Part shown: positions 6,270 to 6,717 of the stretch, in pieces
Position numbering within the stretch: position 1 is the first letter of the stretch
Layout of the letters: each line of letters opens with the position of its first letter
Assembly: GCA_934162535.1 (NCBI GenBank)
Contig: CAKPJC010000032.1
Location: forward strand, 1 to 6,717
Length of the DNA: 6,717 nucleotides
From: an uncultured Clostridia bacterium
GTDB taxonomy: Bacteria; Bacillota; Clostridia; TANB77; CAG-508
Direction: 5' to 3'
Program-made: the position numbers and the translations under genes
The notes under the pieces: generated by a model
Seen by the model: only the letters and a program-made list of their open reading frames with translations
Databases searched by the model: none
What the model was told of the DNA's origin: nothing

Positions 6270-6313
6270 TATATAACAGGACATGGTGATTATTCATCAT
6301 GCCCTGCCATATA
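6270..6313 (-). promoter_or_regulatory. 20-bp hairpin between pilin and sortase genes
   Basis: On the minus strand TATATGGCAGGGCATGATGA (6313-6294) pairs with TCACCATGTCCTGTTATATA (6289-6270) across ATAA. There are 19 pairs, including a few G-U, and one A-C mismatch. It begins 2 nt after the pilin stop and ends 5 nt before the sortase binding site. No U-run follows, so it is not a normal terminator. It could protect the 3' end of pilin mRNA, mark a processing site, or limit sortase translation, giving much pilin and little enzyme. Confidence 0.75.
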
Positions 6314-6315
6314 TT

Positions 6316-6717
6316 CTAGTCTCTTTTGTTTTTTATATGTAATATAACTCCTGCTCCTATTGCTGCAACTCCTATTACTATGAATATTATTGCTCCTATT
6401 CCACCTGCTCCTGGTAATATTGTTCCTGATTTGTTTATTACTGTCATTGGTGTTGTATATGATGTGTCATTTATTGTAAATTCTTGTGGTTTGTTTAATG
6501 AGTTATAATATTTTCCTGTAGAGTCTACTGGCGCTTTTGTTTCTACTAGGTAATATGTTCCATATGCTAGTCCATAATATGATGCTATACCATGTTCATC
6601 AGTTGTAAGTAATATTTCTGTTCCTTGTGCATCTTTTACGAATTTTTGGTTTCCTGCATCTTCTATGCTTAATGCTAATTTGAATTCAGCTCCTGGTAAT
6701 AGTTTACCTGTTTGTGT
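6316..6717 (-). CDS. Pilin-like surface protein, C-terminal part, with LPGAG sorting signal
   Basis: Only the last 133 residues are in the window; the 5' part lies beyond the right edge. Residues 3-62 form a SpaA/Cna-B type beta domain: GKLLPGAEFKLAL, then LTTDEHGIASYYGLAYGTYYLVETKAP. The last part is the E-box, with Glu59 as the likely catalyst of an internal Lys-Asn isopeptide bond; Asn95 in VINKSG is a plausible acceptor. The C-terminus is a cell-wall sorting signal: LPGAG (101-105), a hydrophobic helix at about 107-127, then the basic tail HIKNKRD. The canonical motif is LPxTG, so Ala replaces Thr here. Its place immediately before two sortases indicates it is their substrate and a fibre subunit. 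Whether it is the major shaft or a minor pilin cannot be judged from this fragment. Confidence 0.9.
   Translation of the reverse strand, partial: TQTGKLLPGAEFKLALSIEDAGNQKFVKDAQGTEILLTTDEHGIASYYGLAYGTYYLVETKAPVDSTGKYYNSLNKPQEFTINDTSYTTPMTVINKSGTILPGAGGIGAIIFIVIGVAAIGAGVILHIKNKRD

Noticed and set aside
6253..6300. Longer sortase start at 6300 (16 extra residues)
   Set aside because: The extra codons lie within a strong hairpin and lack a ribosome binding site, whereas ATG 6252 has AGGAG at 7 nt.
1..6717. CRISPR arrays, tRNA/rRNA genes, insertion sequences or attachment sites
   Set aside because: No spaced direct repeats, cloverleaf or rRNA-like segments, transposase motifs or terminal inverted repeats were seen.

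Overview
This AT-rich window looks like a Bacillota (Firmicutes) chromosome, most likely a gut-type clostridium. The evidence is the ATA- and A-ending codon bias, strong AGGAGG-type ribosome binding sites, sortase-anchored pilin-like proteins and a membrane OmpR/VanS-type two-component system. That taxonomic placement is inference. Every gene I can support lies on the minus strand, so transcription runs from high to low coordinates. The long plus-strand open frames are Leu/Phe/Ile-rich antisense shadows.

Right block (6717 down to 4556): the end of a sortase-assembled pilus or surface-fibre operon. It holds the C-terminal 133 residues of a pilin-like protein with an E-box and an unusual LPGAG sorting signal. 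A 20-bp hairpin between genes follows, then a class C sortase with two membrane segments. An overlapping second class C-like sortase lacks the C-terminal membrane anchor. The block closes with a strong intrinsic terminator.

Middle block (about 4530 down to 1041): a separate unit started by an extended -10 promoter flanked by a 22-bp-period direct repeat. It encodes an OmpR-family response regulator, a six-TM histidine kinase and a membrane-anchored N-acetylmuramoyl-L-alanine amidase (Amidase_3). The amidase ribosome binding site overlaps the kinase stop codon. The set suggests an envelope-sensing circuit that includes a peptidoglycan hydrolase, next to genes that put polymers on the wall.

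Left block (1015 down to 1): a consensus sigma-A promoter (TTGACA-17-TATAAT) drives a leader of about 250 nt ahead of a membrane-anchored extracellular protein cut off by the window edge. The leader holds a short ORF with its own ribosome binding site, an 11.5-unit AT repeat inside that ORF, and a terminator-like hairpin just before the next gene. In the present repeat length the ORF stops early. One more AT unit would open a frame through the hairpin that ends in an ATGA overlap with the surface-protein start. This possible phase-variable attenuator is the most interesting feature here and is a hypothesis from sequence alone.
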